Shown piece after piece: positions 53,623 through 54,910 of a stretch of 54,910 nucleotides of DNA. The DNA comes from an uncultured Clostridium sp. (lineage in GTDB: Bacteria > Bacillota > Clostridia > TANB77 > CAG-508). Both the position numbers and the translations under genes were made by a program. The stretch covers positions 1 to 54,910 of the forward strand of contig CAMJCT010000009.1 in assembly GCA_946404215.1 (NCBI GenBank), written 5' to 3'. The notes under the pieces were generated by a model. The model made no database searches, had not been told where the DNA came from, and saw nothing but the letters and a program-made list of their open reading frames with translations. How positions within the stretch are numbered: position 1 is the first letter of the stretch; each line of letters begins with the position of its first letter.

Positions 53623-54900
53623 TTAATTAGTAAACTTTTTTTGCATATATTCAATTGCTTTAAGTACTCCTAATTTTCCATAGTCATAAGTAAGTCCTCC
53701 TTGCATATAGGCAATAAAAGGTGGTCTAATTGGTCCATCACAGCTAAGCTCTATAGTTGAACCTTGAGTAAATGTACCTGCAGCCATTATTACCTTATCT
53801 TCGTATCCTCCCATTTCACCAGGAAACGGTATTACGTCTGAATCTATTGGCGAACCCATTTGAATTCCTTGGCAAAACTTAACCAATTTTTCTTCAGTTC
53901 CTAAATGAATAGTTTGCACAATATCAGCTCTTAATTCATCAAATTTGGGTTCTACATTATATCCTAACTTTTCTAAAATTCTACTTGCAAACACAGCCGT
54001 TTTAACACTACTTGCAACAACACTTGGGGCAAAAAATAATCCTTTTATTAATTGCGTATTTTGATTTAATGATGGTCCTATTTCTTTTCCTATTCCTGGC
54101 GAAGTAAGTCTTTCAGCACATAACTCTATTAAACTCTTTTTACCAACTATATAAGCTCCAGAAGTAGCAATACCAGCTCCTAAATTTTTCATTAAAGAAC
54201 CAACAACAATATCAGCGCCAACTTCTATAGGCTCCTTTTCTTGAACAAATTCACCATAACAATTGTCCACCATTATAATTACATCTTTATTTACTTCTCT
54301 TATTGCATTAATCACTTTTTCAATTTTTTCAATAGTCAAACTTTTTCTTGTAGAATAACCTCTAGACCTTTGAATTTCAATAAGTTTAACATCATTTTTT
54401 ACAAGTCTTCTTTTTATATTTTCTATATCAAAATCATCATTTATTAAATCAATCTGCTCATACTTTATATTAAAAGCTTTTAGAGAACTCTTACTTTCTT
54501 CTTTTCCAATGCCTATTACTGTTTGAAGTGTATCATATGGCTCGCCCGTTATACTAAGCATTGTATCCCCTGGTCTTAACAATGCAGAAAGAGTAACAGC
54601 TAAAGCATGCGTCCCAGATATAAGTTGCACTCTTACTAAACTATCTTCTGCTTTAAAAATATTTGCATAAATTTCTTCTATTTTATTTCTTCCTGGTTCG
54701 TCAATTCCATATCCTGTTGAGGAATTTAAATGTGCCTCTTGTAATCTACATTCTTGAAACGCTTTTAGTACTTTTTCACTATTTTTACTACAAATATTAT
54801 CTATTTTTCTAAAAATTGGCTCTATTTCTTTTTCCACTTCTTTTACTAATTCTTTTAATTTTTGTTCCACTTTTATTTCAATCCCTTCTCTAATTTTCAC
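53623..54900 (-). CDS. Methionine gamma-lyase/aluminium-resistance-family PLP enzyme (5' end at edge)
   Basis: A PLP-dependent aspartate-aminotransferase-fold protein of about 425 aa: SGTHALAVTLSALLRPGDTML, MVDNCYGEF (with the PLP Asp) and VGSLMKNLGAGIATSGAYIVG (Schiff-base Lys), and a C-terminal GGLTYDYGKLGVLKAI. This is the YnbB-like family called methionine gamma-lyase or aluminium resistance protein; catalytic role uncertain. The GTG at 54900 is the first possible start; the open frame reaches the window edge, so the true start could be slightly upstream. Confidence 0.85.
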   Translation of the reverse strand: MKIREGIEIKVEQKLKELVKEVEKEIEPIFRKIDNICSKNSEKVLKAFQECRLQEAHLNSSTGYGIDEPGRNKIEEIYANIFKAEDSLVRVQLISGTHALAVTLSALLRPGDTMLSITGEPYDTLQTVIGIGKEESKSSLKAFNIKYEQIDLINDDFDIENIKRRLVKNDVKLIEIQRSRGYSTRKSLTIEKIEKVINAIREVNKDVIIMVDNCYGEFVQEKEPIEVGADIVVGSLMKNLGAGIATSGAYIVGKKSLIELCAERLTSPGIGKEIGPSLNQNTQLIKGLFFAPSVVASSVKTAVFASRILEKLGYNVEPKFDELRADIVQTIHLGTEEKLVKFCQGIQMGSPIDSDVIPFPGEMGGYEDKVIMAAGTFTQGSTIELSCDGPIRPPFIAYMQGGLTYDYGKLGVLKAIEYMQKKFTN

Positions 54901-54910
54901 AAAACTAAAT

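Noticed and set aside
1..54910. CRISPR arrays, tRNA/rRNA genes, insertion sequences, prophage
   Set aside because: No repeat-spacer pattern, cloverleaf, transposase or phage protein was found on either strand.

Overview
The window reads as chromosomal DNA of a very AT-rich, anaerobic, spore-forming member of the Clostridia (Bacillota), probably an uncultured gut lineage. Pointers are Spo0A, a SpoIVFA/SpoIVFB-like pair, a GerS-like protein, four-subunit pyruvate:ferredoxin oxidoreductase, a 2[4Fe-4S] ferredoxin, flavodiiron protein plus rubredoxin, the MEP isoprenoid enzymes IspG and IspH, and a Gram-positive division and cell wall (dcw) cluster. The taxonomic call is inference. No tRNA, rRNA, CRISPR array, insertion sequence or phage gene was seen.

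Layout. 0.1-2.3 kb: two-component system. 2.3-7.8 kb: rpoD, dnaG, proS, scpB. 8-9.3 kb: a prepilin-like surface protein and a long intergenic region. 9.3-12.6 kb (+ strand): a small protein and porCDAB. 12.7-16.7 kb: LPG-synthase-type membrane protein, ferredoxin, ricT, holB, lepB. 16.8-18.9 kb: small ORF, zeta-toxin-like kinase and PHP phosphoesterase. 18.9-31.5 kb: dcw cluster (mraZ, rsmH, ftsL-like, PBP, fprA plus rubredoxin inserted, murE, mraY, ftsW, murG) and a WalK-like kinase. 31.6-36.3 kb: XRE regulator, sortase, rsmA, second PBP with PASTA domains. 36.4-42.5 kb: ispH, ispG, WalR-like regulator, aspS, HD-GYP protein, MazF-type toxin. 42.6-47 kb: GerS-like protein, dusB, rodA, minE, minD (no minC here). 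47-54.9 kb: prepilin/FGE fusion, spoIVFB-like, spoIVFA-like, spo0A, yigZ, a BaiN-type flavoprotein and a PLP enzyme at the edge.

The main discovery is a recoding pattern. Four otherwise normal genes (ftsW, the dcw PBP, aspS and the spoIVFA-like M23 gene) are each broken by one or two +1 frameshifts, six in total. At all six the zero-frame codon is CGG, and skipping its C so that GGA or GGT (Gly) is read next restores the full conserved protein. In a by-eye scan of every confident gene I found no other in-frame CGG, although about eighty CGG trinucleotides occur out of frame on coding strands. Unframed paralogues in the same window (rodA and the second PBP) carry plain Gly codons at the equivalent positions. 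Sequencing error does not know reading phase, so this looks like a lineage in which CGG is not read as arginine but triggers +1 frameshifting, or in which CGGN is decoded as a four-base glycine codon.

Other items of interest are four 10-bp-spaced MraZ-type operator repeats before mraZ, a three-gene zeta/PHP module, a MazF homologue without an adjacent antitoxin, a pilin-like/FGE fusion, a MinE with a long charged tail, and a flavodiiron/rubredoxin pair inside the dcw cluster.
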